A stretch of DNA of 64,000 nucleotides, taken from positions 534,800 through 598,799 of the forward strand of contig NW_019773592.1 of assembly GCF_001039355.2 (NCBI RefSeq). The letters are read 5' to 3'. Origin of the DNA: Lingula anatina. Lineage: Eukaryota; Brachiopoda; Lingulata; Lingulida; Lingulidae. The notes under the pieces are model-generated. The model ran no database searches and had not been told where the DNA came from. It worked only from the letters and a program-made list of their open reading frames with translations. Below are positions 45,361-58,346 of the stretch, one piece after another; the stretch's first letter is position 1, and the number at the start of each line of letters is the position of its first letter. The position numbers were made by a program, and so were the translations under genes.

Positions 45361-48300
45361 AGAAAGAAAAACCCACCAATGTTGTCACAAACCATCTCAA
45401 TAAGCCACCAGATTGCAATAAGGTCATCCAAATTGGCCATCAGGGCAATCAGATTTGTTACCCTACATGACCTGTGCTGGATGAGATCCACGTGTTGGCT
45501 AGTATTACTTGACTGAAAACACATGGTGGTGTACATATCTCCTTCTCTGTGTACATATCTTCCTTAAATTATTATGTCACTGTGCTTGGACGTTGTGTAC
45601 TTGTGTCATTTGCAGATGGTCTGGAAGCAGCAATGGGTAACATGTAAATATAGGTAGATTATAACAATAGAACAATGACAACGTTTAACGGTTCGTTTAG
45701 AAAACCAAATACCAGTTTGTATGGCTGAAAGCACAGGGCTTATTACAAAAAAAGAAAGCAAGAAATAGATAAATGAAATAAAACATTAAAAGTAACAATT
45801 ATCCAAAGCATTTAGACACCATGGCAAATCCAACTTAGAGCCATAGGAGAAAATATTGAAGGCATTAATTATTGCATATTAATGTGTTCGTTCGCTGTAC
45901 CTTGATCTTTCTCTGCAAAAGCTCGGAAAGCAATATCTGTTGTTTAATTTTGCCTCCATAGCAACAAGCTAATATGCCCACATTCTAAAGAGAAATGGAA
46001 GTCGGCCAATTATAAAAGGTGTTTCAGAAATTCACACATGATTTTCCTCACAAAAATAGAATTGTCTAAAGCTTGGAAAAATTGGAGGTACGGTATCAAA
46101 AGCGCTCCGAAGAATTGATCATAATCAGTTTCCATGGAACATACTGTACACTACAACGACAATTAAACCAAATGGCTTGAAATGGCTTAAAATTTTCACT
46201 GTCACTTTTAAATATTTAAATGATAGTCACCAAATAATTTAAAGGGCAATTTAAACAAGATCACAACAATAGGGAAATTGCATTACGAAAATTTAAAAGC
46301 AAAAGCAGGTGCAGCAGAATGTTTTTTAATATTGAGGTCCCCATTGGAGCAACCTTGTTTGCTTTTTCTGATAACTGCAACACCTTGCAACCTGTCCACA
46401 ATATCCAACCTCCTTGTATCAGTTACAGTAGTGCCCCGAAATTCCAAACTTCCCCACTCTTGCCACGACAACCATCAGTTTCCTCTTAAGCTTCAAACAC
46501 CACTGAAACCAGGCAAACAATTGATTGCAGAGTTAGCAGTAATTAATTTCTACACAAGGGTGATAAGTGGACCTCTGTTTGTATTGGATAGGTATCGGGG
46601 AGGAATTTAGGCACAAACTGCAGATAAATTCCCCCCTGTGAAGTTATCAAAATAGTTTTGGATCTTTGCTATTGAATAGTTTGTTGAAGACATACAGTAC
46701 ATACTGTATATGTCTCTTTCTCTTAGGTTTTCTGCATTAATTAGGACTGGATATACATGAAACAATACATCAGTTTGTCTGTGTTGTACAGGGGGTTTCA
46801 TATATATTGCCACAGCTAATCTTCACTGTGGAGTTAATGTGAACGTAATTCATATTGCTTTTCAGAAAATGTGAATTGTTTTCTAAAAGTAAGATTCCAT
46901 TTGTAAATTTGGCCTTTTAAAAAAGAAATTGATCAGCAAACACATCTCTTGTAGACAAAGCTGAACATTGCAAATAATGCTTTATTATATGACTAGTTAA
47001 AGAATAAAGTATAACAAACAATGCTAAATGGGAAAATGGGACTTACGCAGACACAAGTGGTTAAAAAGTCACGTAACTGATTTTGGACAATGGAGGGTTC
47101 AGTTTGGATAAGAAAAGGGGGCAATCACATCGTGGCATTTGTTTGGATTTAGGACAAAATTTTGATGTTTTTGACAATCACGTTTTTCTTCCTTTGTACA
47201 GAGATATCTTTTAATCATGTCAGTTGCAATTTTTCAAGATGTACGTTTATGATTCAGAAAAAAAAATTATATGAATTTTAAAAATTTATCTGCACCATTT
47301 TATATAACTAACAAACGCAGTCTGGGTTTTTCTCTCGGCTGCTGAAATATGATATTTCTTAGAAAAAAGTAAACAAAAGAGGGTTTTTCAGAGTTACACA
47401 TACAAATCAGTCAAGTGATCAAATATCTTTGATAAAAAAGGTCAAATGCAATGCCTGTTAGGTAAAAACATGTATAAAATCTTTAGAAATGTTTAACTTT
47501 TTACCAGCAAAAAAACTTGTTTTGACAAACATTTGTCAGCTCTTCCTTGTCACTCTATAACAAACCCCTGCCACCATCACGTCAGCAAAAAATCCATTGA
47601 GAAACATCAAAGAGCAAATGAGTCTGAGATAAAAACAAAAAGGCAAATTTCAAATGTGCCCTCCCTTCCCCCATTTTATTTATTTTGTACTTGTTTATTT
47701 TATTTTTGGAATGATAAAAAATTAGCAGACCCCACTGTCAATGCTAAAATGATAATCTGTAAGAGAGGAATGATAAAGCACAGAGTATAACACCCAGAAT
47801 GATAGCACAGACACCTGTTGACACATCTACCTGTCACCTTATACATGTACTGCCTGTCAAATGTCACAGATTACCACCTGGACATCAATGACAGTGTCTG
47901 TCAACTGTCACAGTACTGTTATTTTATAGGACAAGCAGGATGAAAACCTCCCTCTTGGCTGATAAGACATTCCTTCAAAATTGATGCAAGTTAATTGGTT
48001 TACTAGATCTGAATATTTTATGTCCTGGTACATTCTTATTAGTTAACTTCTTTTGCATCTCACAAAGTTAATCTGAAAAAATAAATAATTATATGAAAAA
48101 ATTTTTTGGAATTATCTCAGATACATCATATCTTAGTCGCTGTTTCAAAAATCGATAATAGGATGAGGATGTTTTGGATGTTTTTCATATCTGTATATTA
48201 ATTTTTGAGTTATCTCTTAGGCTGACAAGCACTGAGTCTAAGGTGCAGATGATGTTATGGCACCCATTTATTATTGATTATTTATCTCAGTTAATGAGTT

Positions 48301-49104
48301 CAAAAAGAGGTCAAATATTAAAATTACATGTATTTGTAACTGATGATTTTTGTGGAATATATGTCATAATGATAAATATATAATACCTGCGGATCATTAC
48401 TTGTGCTTTTTATGAAACAAAAACCAGTGTGCTTTGAACATACTAGAGTGGCTGGTAATAACAGGATAATGTATACCTGCAGAATAAATGTACTGTGGAA
48501 TATTTAAGATTGATGTTGCTTTGAGGAAAGTAGATATCCCACAGACAACATCCAATCCCCATTAAGGCAGCTGGCCATCACTGACACTAAGTTAATTATT
48601 AAATTATTAAAGTGTCAGATATTGTCTTTATAGTGAAAAGGACTTTAAGATGCATCCCAAATAAATGCTTCAGAAATGTATCCTCCATCTTCTTGTAATT
48701 CCTCTCTAAGTAGGTTTAAATGACTTATTTACCTAAAATTATAGTAATAATAATAATAATACAATCAAATAAAATAAAATACATAAAGAAGTTCCATTTA
48801 TCTCCTAACAAAATGAAATAATAATGTCCAACTCTGACCATGCCTAAAGTCAGTATAGTAACCTGGATGTAGTGACCATTCCTCTCTCCTGCCTGTGCTC
48901 ACCTTAGATGTATAAAACATTTAATGCGTCCACGTACCAGCTGACCGCGTGTACTGATCTAGGAGGTCATCTGCTGTGGCTAGCAATAAGATGATATCAA
49001 TATTGTCTGAGAGATGATATCATTGATATAATTAATTGCTGTATTGTGACCTCTGTCTGACCCTGACTGGGGACTATGAACACATGCACAACCAGTTGAT
49101 CCAG

Positions 49105-49255
49105 GGACTAACAGATCCACTGATCAAATATGGCCGACCCACTTGAAAGCTTGTCACATAATCCATGCAGGGAATCTATTCAGTACCTATTAGGGCATTA
49201 TGCAGCAAGCTTTCAAGTGAATAGGACATATTTGATGTACGGATATGTTAATACG
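49105..49255. mobile_element. Fold-back MITE, second copy, same family as 38065-38230
   Basis: Left GGACTAACAGATCCACTGAT then CAAATATGGCCGACCCACTT. The right side in reverse repeats CATCAAATATGTCC and CACTTGAAAGCTTG. The centre GGAATCTATTCAGTACCTAT corresponds to GGAACCTATTTAGTGTCTAA of the first copy. Exact ends uncertain. Confidence 0.65.
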
Positions 49256-49859
49256 TGGCTCAACTTGTTCTGAACCCACCCCTAGTCTGTCTGATTTCTG
49301 CCTGCACATAACAGATATGTACTGTATGTAATTATCATGGTCAGTGCTTGTTGGCAGATGATTCCTCATCATCAAAATTTAATTGTTAGAGAGGTCAGTT
49401 GAAACCAAAAACCACAAAAGAATCATTAGTGAAGCATTAATCGTGATAATTTAAAAACAGAAATATGAAGATGTTAGTACATTCAAGATACTGGGTGTAA
49501 TCTTGAACAAAAGGTAATTCTGCAGTGCTTGTGCCTATTTTATTTTTCTGCACCATGAGACGTAATAAAATTGTCCACCTGTATGGCTATCAAAAGGGCA
49601 ATGAAAAAATATCATGACCTGCAAACAACAAGACTTGAACTTTGGTGATGTATAAATAATATATTGCCCTTTGTTCATACAAGGTATAAGTAAAAATAAA
49701 AACAAAAATGCATGTGTGTTCTATACAACAAAATGCATCCAATAAATTATTTAATTAAAGAGACCATTTCCACACCCAACAACTGATATGCACAAAATCA
49801 TTTCTATGAATTTTTACCCTCCTATTTTCCCATGACAGTATGATTGTATAGTTAATAGC

Positions 49860-49883
49860 AAAAAAAAAAAAAAAAAAAAAAAA
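49860..49883. repeat. A24 homopolymer
   Basis: Uninterrupted A run. Confidence 0.95.
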
Positions 49884-50670
49884 CAGTTCTATAAATTCTG
49901 AAAATTGAAATCTTGGTAACCATAGTAATTAAACATTTAATCATGTTCCTAAACATTCTCAAGTCAAAGAGGTCAACTGGAAAGCTGAATCACTTTATTA
50001 CATTATATAGGTTATATTTTATGGCGTTATTTTTGTTATGCTTGGGATGACGTCTGATCAGAATAAAAAAAAAGTATAACACACGCACCTGGTGCTGGTG
50101 AGAAAGAGATATAACCCAAGAGAATCCATTTATACATAACAGCCATGAGGAGTGATAATTTATATGGTTGGGGTCACTCAGTACGATATAGCATTTAAGG
50201 CATTGAGGGAATACCAATATGACAAGAGGAAAAGACAATAAATTAACAAACAGGTAACTGAAGTTTATTATCCAACAAAAAATAATATTCATTACAAATG
50301 CAATATACTATCAGATAATTAGCTATTTAAATCTTGTTACTAAATACATTGTTTCAGGCATAAATATATACGTGTTATCTTGTCCATATCTTATCAGATA
50401 AACTTCAGCTTAAAAACTGATTATGTTCCAAAATAAATTTGCATTGTCTATAAATAAATGAATTTAAAAAAGATCAATAATTATAAAGACTAATTTACTA
50501 CAAAATGTATAAATAATACATTTTTGGATTAATAAAGACATCCGCATTCATCGTTCCTGACATCTGTGTACAGAGGGTATATTCCAGAGTACCAGTATAT
50601 ACTGGTATAATTTCTATGTCAAAGCCACTGGACTGGAACATGTATTTATCCAGGTATACAGCCATTTTTA

Positions 50671-50880
50671 TACAGGGTGTTCATAAAGTTTGTGCCCAAT
50701 AATAGTACAATTCACAGTTCACATTATGTGACTTACAGAAATTAGGAGTTTTAAAGTGAAAATTATATTCATGAGGTAATGCAGAAAATATGCAACATGG
50801 ATGAAAAGGAATGTGCCTGTCTTGTTGTGTTTTGTACCTCATAATTCATACATTCAGAATTGATGGGCATTAGATCCCAA
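50671..50880 (+). mobile_element. Decayed left end of a mariner-like element
   Basis: TA followed by CAGGGTGTTCATAAAGTTTG, a classic mariner/Tc1 terminal sequence. About 125 nt on, an ATG frame at 50797 reads MDEKECACLVVFCTS then a stop. This resembles the start of mariner transposases, where a Glu/Cys-Val-Phe helix begins the DNA-binding domain. The right half was not found. Confidence 0.45.
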
Positions 50881-50953
50881 AACACAGTTCTGTTAGAAGT
50901 GAACTCCTATAAATAATGCTAAGTCTTGCAAAACGGCTGAAGCTCATGTCAGT

Positions 50954-50955
<2 letters not shown>

Positions 50956-50986
<31 letters not shown>
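50956..50986. repeat. T31 homopolymer
   Basis: Uninterrupted T run flanked by TGTCAGTAA and GTAAACACTGACA. Confidence 0.95.
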
Positions 50987-50987
<1 letters not shown>

Positions 50988-51877
50988 TAAACACTGACAA
51001 AATAAATCCTTAAAATATGTCAGTAAATATTGCGGTTTACATGAATAAAATATGTGGATAAAGATAGATTATCCCTCTACTCAGTGTGTATGATATATTT
51101 CATGTAAAAGGAGTTTAAAAAGGACACATAACATTAATAAAATACATATCTTATGCATGCTTGGTAAAACAAAATTAAAAACTAAGGAATTATATGTCTA
51201 AACAAAATATGAGATAATTGTAAACTTTTCTGCAAGATATTGGAAAATGTCTTCAAACTCAACAGAGTAAAGGGGTGAAATTTAACTGAAAAATATTCAA
51301 GATCTTTATCAGGAAGAGCAGTTCCTTTTCCTTGTAACAACTACAGCTTGTTCACTCATTTAGAACACTGAATCCATTTTATTTTTGACGTCAATAGACC
51401 TAACAAAAAGACATTAACATTTTTCAGATTTCTCATTGCAAATCAAGCTTCTGTGGTCTCAAATAAAATCCTCTAATGCAGCAAATTAATTTAATATCTT
51501 AATCATGGTGTAAGTCTTTTTCATGTAATGAATGTCCATCACAACTTGCTTTACTCTGACAAAAAAAAAATGCATTTTTCCGTATGTCTTTGACACTGAA
51601 ATAGAAGTGTGTATTGACATTTGAGGCCCCCTGTGCACATAAAGTCTGGATTTAATCAGCTTATAAATCTTGTATACCAGCATAACTTTAACAGCACAAG
51701 ACAGGTGAAATATCTGGTTACATCACTTTAAGTCACCTCACAGCTTGACGTCTTTATTGCTATTCACAAGTAAAGGACTATATTGTACCGCACATTCATT
51801 TTACATTAATCTTGTCTTCCATCATAAAGTGCAAGGCATTTTTACATTTCACATATAGTGTAATAGGTAGAGGTCCT

Positions 51878-51911
51878 GGGAGGGAGGGAGGGAGGGAGAG
51901 AGGGAGGGGGG
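51878..51911. repeat. (GGGA)n tract
   Basis: GGGAGGGAGGGA repeats, which also make a possible G-quadruplex. Confidence 0.85.
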
Positions 51912-53348
51912 CAGAAAGGCTTAGCCTTCCACCCCATCCCAGATCCCACTTTTGTCAACTAAATAGCACAAGAAGTGTGTGTGGGGGTGGGGGAGAAGAG
52001 GGGGATATTGGTCTTCCCTTGTCATCATTTTTTGAGTATTCTTTAATGGTTAGCCCCCCTCTTGTGCTTAAAGGTTTTTCCCTGTGCAGCAGTATTTTGA
52101 TTGTTTTTCAACCAATCAACGATAAAATGAAATTTTCCAATGTAACTCTTCAATTAGATTATGTGTCATCACGGCATTAAGGCCATTCACACAGAGTTGC
52201 AATTTCACCAAGCTGCTGTCAACGTCAATTTATGTTACTTCTGTCAATAGATGCTGAAGAATGAATTCAAACAAATTAAGTTTAGATAGGAGTTGCCTTC
52301 TTTTACTGCTATCATCCTTCAAGGTGTATTAACAGGTAACTTCTTGTATCCAGGTAAAATAATGCTCATCCTGTTGCATAACCTCATGTATTACATTTAT
52401 ATTTCCTCTCAGCATGTGATATATATAGCTGTGCACATACTTTAATATCTCATCATAAGATTTATATCTTGCTCCTCCCCCCCTTCCTGTTCTATTGCTT
52501 AATAGCAGAGATAATGATGTTGATAACTCATGTGACTGACTGAATATTTCTTACTTTATGACATGATACATTTATTATATATCATACCATGATAAATATA
52601 TGAGGGCAATTAATTCAGATATTTAGGCTTAAATCATGTTGATCATTGACACTGTTTTGTGTTTTTTTAAATCTTATATAGGAGATAGTTTATCCATGCA
52701 TCTGTACCCTTTCAAATCAGATAATTGTAGTGTATACTTTTTAGTGTTCTACAATTAACACTATTTTATTTTCCTTAATAAGAAAGAAAATACCCAATTG
52801 CTACAATTACATGTAGGTAGCAACAAGTAGTGAATCACATTTTCAGTACAATATAGTCATGATTATTTAATATCCCCAAACAGGTTCTTTTAATGAGAAA
52901 ATAACAATCATTTCACCTATGATCATGCCCCCCCCTCCGCCCTTCCATAAAGGTAATCATTGAGGTGTTATTAACTGAAACTGAAAATTAAGCCTTAAAG
53001 CACATTATCCATAAACTTCTGCAACCCCTGTAGCTCCACGCCGTGAAATAGATCTCATTAATTCCGCTCTAAATGTCACCTCCAATTCGTGACAACAGAA
53101 CAGGTAACAACTGTCAATTAATTACATCCTGGAAATGGCAAAAAGGAAAAAATCCATCCAATTTTGTACCCCCCTGTAGCTGTGTACACTCCTGTGTTGC
53201 TTAGCTCATGTCACATGACCTCATTGATTTCATGTATGTTTAGCGCAGTGTGTTCAGGCACAAAGCATGCCTCACAATAGAGACTTTCAACCACACACAA
53301 TCAGCCAGTAACAACTGCCTGAGACGCAGTCGCAGTTCAAAGCCCAAT

Positions 53349-53405
53349 ATGTCTGCTGCTACTGCTGCCCAAGCTTATTTAATGTCGCTCAGGATTATGA
53401 CTTAA
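53349..53405 (+). promoter_or_regulatory. Upstream ORF overlapping the next start codon
   Basis: ATG at 53349 encodes the 18-residue MSAATAAQAYLMSLRIMT and stops TAA at 53403-53405. The last A of this stop is the first base of the ATG at 53405 (TAATG). Confidence 0.45.
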
Positions 53406-53504
53406 TGTTGAAGTTCAAGAAAATGTCGACCACAGACCCCCAACTTGAAGAGCGCCGGGGATTTACCGACTGGGATGGGATCATGGCTGAGTTGTTTAAC
53501 ATAG
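53405..53504 (+). CDS. Candidate first coding exon, unknown protein
   Basis: Reads MLKFKKMSTTDPQLEERRGF then TDWDGIMAELFNI, ending in phase 1 at donor ATAG|GTGAGTG (53505). A second in-frame ATG at 53423 (AAAATGTCG) has the better context and may be the true start. CpG density and codon use rise here compared with the AT-rich flanks, as for a real exon. Family not recognised. No next exon found up to 64000, so the first intron is probably long, as in many developmental regulators (inference). Confidence 0.5.
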
Positions 53505-56484
53505 GTGAGTGGGGAGAAAAACGCTGTCTGTTAATGAGGTAGACGACAGATTTGTCCCTTGTTAAAATCAGGTGTATTAAAGAGAACTAAAGCCTGCGCA
53601 AGGCTATTTAATCAATAGTTTATAGAGACCAGTGCATGTATTGAGGCGCTTGGCAAGGGTTCAAATTAATCTTCAGAAAAATTGTGATGTGTCGTTTCAA
53701 TGCGTTTTGGGTGACAGGGAAAGTTTTTTTTCTACCCCACAATTTGTTCACAGTGTGGTTATTTGAGACTGACTACATTTAGGAGATCGTTCTATTGACG
53801 AAACTGGCGTAATCTTAGCCAAACTTAATTTATCAGTTTTATCCTACATTCACCTACATGTGATAAGGCTAGAGGTGAGCCATCCTAGCTTCAGTATGAA
53901 GAAAAATCAATTTTATTTTACACTTTTTATATGGCTGTTATGTTTGACCAGTCTTTTTGCCATAGTGATTAAACCTTAAAGATGCTTAAATGATTATATT
54001 AATCACCATCTGTTATTAAATGCCCTAGAAAAAAATTCAATATAATTTTAATAACCTTCAAAGACCAAGTAAATTTCATCTTTAATTTACAGTGGGAATA
54101 TGATGAGAGTTATCTGATATGATTACAGAAAAAATATGATTTAATTTGAATATCTCACAGTAACATCAACAAAAAGAGGATGTGGACTGCATATGATGAT
54201 GTGTTGGACTAATGTTTTCACGGATGTTTTTTTCACCTTAATGTCCTTAATAGAAATTATATGTTTTACCTCAGACAGTGCAGGAAGGGTGTTTGCTTAC
54301 TTGTATGAGGTATTTTAACAAGACTGACACTTGTAGACCAGTGGTCTTTTAACAGGAGTGATTTAAAACCAAAGGCATACCGACATTTAACATTAAGGAC
54401 CATAAATTAGCCACAATTTACTGTTGCCACTTTAAGTGATAAAATACATGTTATTTTCCCCTGCCTTCAATACAATGTCCCATTACTTCCTGCTGTGCTA
54501 AGTCATGACAATTTACTGTTGGTTTAATACTCAAGGTGAATAATTCAATTTGATAACTTCCAAACAACTGTGTTTGACACATACAGTAAGTGGTTCGACA
54601 CTTGGAGATAATGATAACACATCAGGATCAAGAGACTCAGTTGAATACAATAGTGTATTTTCATATTTAAATGTTTTATAACCTGCCTTTGTATATCAAA
54701 CATAAACAATATATATATGATGGCTTGAGTGATTACAAAATAAAAATTATTTGGTATTTTTAGAAGAAAATCAAAGAATAGATAGCTTTTTTTCTTGAAG
54801 AGAAGATAAAACATTTTGTCCTGTTCTCCAAAGAATTCATTTCATATTTAATCCATCTAATATTTCTTTATAGTATGGTATTAATGAAGCAAAAATGTGT
54901 CAACCTGTCACTGTCATGTCTCTCCCCTTTGTTCAAATATGTCTCATATTATTGACATCGATACTAAATGGTTCTAATTTTCATTCCTGGTGAAAATTTT
55001 TTCAAAATTCTGGCATAGCTGCATTCTGTTTTTCATCATCGTGGCTGCTTAAAGAATTTATTTGATTTCATAGCAAATGTGCAACATTTTTGGCTAACGA
55101 GACACTAATGACAAATTTGTTAATTAATTATTCACATATGTTGGTTTGGTAATCAGCAAGGGAAGTATTTTGGCAGCATTTTATGTTTGTAACCTGCATA
55201 TACATTTAGCACTTTAACAAAAAAAGCTGAAATATGAACTTCTGCCTTTCAGATTATAAAAATGCAATCACTTTCAGTATATAAAAATATCCCCACTATT
55301 ATGGGTGTTTATAATCAATAAAACTTTGACATTTATGGCCCACTTTTATCTAAAGTTGACTTATTGAAAGTGCCAAGTTGTTATTATAAACCACATTGTT
55401 TGTCCACATTTTTTTATATGGTGTGATGTACGAGGGCAAGTTGAATGCAGGTGACGTGGAGACAAAGTGACATATTAGTAAACAGGTGCTCTCATGATAT
55501 CTGCTGTGTTTTACAATAAATATGACACATTTTACAGAAAATGAAAAAGAAATTAAGATCAAATAGCATTATTGCTTGAAAGTTTGACAAATTGAAAATT
55601 AACCATGATGAAAGGAATAAATCGAACCACCTGCAACTGTGGAAAGGTTATGAAATTTATTTTGTCCAGATGAATACTTCTTTCATAACACACATGCTCC
55701 TACTCAGAATTATGAATGAGATCACATTCCTGTCTGTCAACCATGGCAGGTAAGGGCAGAGAAGATGAAATAAGCAAAGATGGATTTATATCTGGGCTCA
55801 CGTTTTCCTATTCTTTCCTATTTCATGCATACTTCATCTTAGTCAGCCATATCATAGTGATAATAGGGTCTCCAGTGTATAAAATAATAAATCTATATAT
55901 GTAGTGACAGGATGCTTGATAAATACACATGACAGTCATGTGGAAAATGACACTTTTAATACACGCTAAAAAGAGAAATTGGTTGTAGATGGTTAGAAAT
56001 TGTTGAGAAATAATTGTCATCTATTTACAGTACCTGGAATGTGTTGGTTTGTTGTTGAACTTGTTATAAATGATAGAATAAGTTTTTTAAGTGACAAGCA
56101 TTTTATTTAGAACATGGAGAGTTGGCGATTCCATATAACTTAGATGTTCTTTTCAGAGGAATAAAATAATAAAATAATTCAATTAATAATTGAAACGATA
56201 CTAGAAATATCTTAAATATGCCTTAATGTGTGAAGGAATTGCAATTCTGATTAGCCATAAAGGGGGTCATACTTAGCACATCTGTAAACATAAAAATGGG
56301 GGTGGGGCACTTGTTACCTGTCACCTTTTACTTCAAATCCCACACAAGTACCAGCATGTGAAAATGGCATTCACCTGACATGACGCCACTATGAATTATG
56401 GGAAAGCCGATATATTCTTATTACCATAATATTCTTATAAAGTACATAGATATGAGGTTGAAAAATGACCAGGCAGTCCACTAC

Positions 56485-56514
56485 GGGGGTGGGGGGTGGG
56501 GGGGGGGGGGGGGG
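56485..56514 (+). repeat. G-run, possible G-quadruplex
   Basis: Thirty nt of almost pure G with two T interruptions. Confidence 0.9.
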
Positions 56515-56950
56515 AGAATGATTTGATGTACAGTACAGAACCAGCCTTTTAAGCGAAATTAAATATGGAGAAATTTAAGACTTCACGAATGCCCAAAACT
56601 ACAGTATAGATCTATCTACAGTCATGACATCTTGGGAATATATATCCAGTCTTTTTAGTGAAAAGGTAATAGTATGAACAGCTGGGATTCAGCTTTTCAC
56701 ACAGCAACCACCCCAAGGGGGTCTTTTCATTCACAAAAGTCTGTTTCACCCAGGGGGCAGTAATATAATATTATTGAATATACCTTTAGAAGAATAAGGG
56801 TAACGTTGTTGTAGTTCTTGCATAAACTTGTGATGTAATATCACCAATTATTTCTGTTCTTTGCTGTGATGTGTGTGTGTATGTGTGACATCAATATACA
56901 AACAAGTGCTATTATAATGAGGTATGCGTCTCGGTGACATAACAAATGCC

Positions 56951-57172
56951 CTAGGCTCTATTCCCATAGGTTTTAGATCGATCTATCCCCGCGGGGAGTC
57001 TCAAAAGATTACTTTCAGATAATCCGACTTAAATGTCCGTCCCGCCTACAACAAGCTGTAAGAGGGTAATTAACTTTCGTGTCCGCTCGGCTGACAGCTA
57101 TTTAGCGTGAACCCCCAGGGAGTTAGGTCGATCTAAAGTAGGTCGATCTAATCTATGGAAATGGGGTCCTAG
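56951..57172. mobile_element. Inverted-repeat MITE flanked by CTAG
   Basis: Left CTAGGCTCTATTCCCATAGG and right in reverse CTAGGACCCCATTTCCATAG, followed on both sides by TTAGATCGA-type blocks. CTAG at both outer ends may be a 4-bp target duplication. CpG-rich compared with the flanks. Confidence 0.6.
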
Positions 57173-58174
57173 ACTGCTTGGTACCCGAGACAGAACAAAT
57201 TGGCCGAAAACTCCTTGCTAAATTAAGCTCAATGTTTGGCAGCTTGTTAAGATTTAGTGTAACTGAACGTATATAAAAGATATTTTCACTGGCAGCGTGT
57301 CTTCTGACTAACTGAGAAAATTATTTTTTGTCTGACTGTCACCACTTTTGACATTTGTTCAAAAATTCCTTGTTGTGGACTGAAGGAAATAGTTAATTTA
57401 CAATGGCATATCAAAGAAATGGTTTAATGGAAATATATAAATATTACAGGAATTATTGTAAAGCATTATGTGACAGGTGCAATACCCAGTTTGACATATC
57501 ACTAATTAAATGCAACCAATAATTAATGAGTTAGGGTGCATTAACCACTAGATCAGCTTAGTCAGGATATGGGCTTAGTCCAATTGATGTCATGCCAAAT
57601 GACAAAACTGATTAAAATAAGATATAAAAACTAGAAAAATGCCAGTGGAATTCCACAAGCAACATGGTTAACTCTTGTGGTCTTTTGTATCAGCTTTTAT
57701 AACAAAGTTAGGGAAGTTGTGAGTAATTTGAGTCCCAAATTGTCACACTTCTCACTTGTCCTTGGTGACAATCTATTCATGGGGTGACACTGTGAATATG
57801 ACACCCTGTGGGTACGCTGCCACTAGTTACCTATACTTTCCATACCAGAAATGGTTCACACTTTGATACATTACAAATTGCTCTGTGGGGGTAACATTAA
57901 TTTATTAATGCAATGGATATGCCAGGCAGTTGTGATTGTTTGACAAATACTTGGCACATGGTTAAGGAAAAAGGGTATCGGAGGTAAAATTTTCTTTTTT
58001 TTTTTTTCAGAAAGTGTTGCATTTTGAGCAGACACATAATAGGGTACATGTTAAACTTAAAATATGGTAAAAGATGTTAACATTGTTACTATTTTTCTAT
58101 ATGACAGTGTCAAATATAATCTCTTGCAGATAATTCAATATATGACACACAATGGTCAAATGTCAAGCAAGTAC

Positions 58175-58346
58175 ATGTAAATGCTTTTATAGTTTTTGAG
58201 TCATTAAAGAAAGATGTCTCTGTATCTGCAGAGACTTGAAGATAAAACTGTGGTATATGTAAATCATTTATAGTTTTGGAGCCATTAAATAAAGATGTCT
58301 CTATTTCATCAGAGACTTTGAAGATAAAAATGTGGTATATGTAAAT
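58175..58346. repeat. 82-bp tandem duplication
   Basis: Units start ATGTAAAT at 58175, 58257 and (partial) 58339. Both full units share GATGTCTCT, CAGAGACTT, GAAGATAAAA and TGTGGTAT, with roughly 85-90 percent identity by eye. Confidence 0.85.

Larger units (their letters stand above)
44578..53348. other. AT-rich gene-free stretch
   Basis: Outside the repeats listed separately, no exon seen. CpG looks scarcer than in 12-44 kb. It may hold distant regulatory DNA of the gene starting at about 53405, but nothing in the sequence proves it. Confidence 0.35.

Noticed and set aside
45238-45516. 92-codon plus-strand open frame
   Set aside because: Lies inside the degenerate word array and has no family match.
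46278-46610. 110-codon plus-strand open frame
   Set aside because: No splice context, no family resemblance, composition like the surrounding non-coding DNA.
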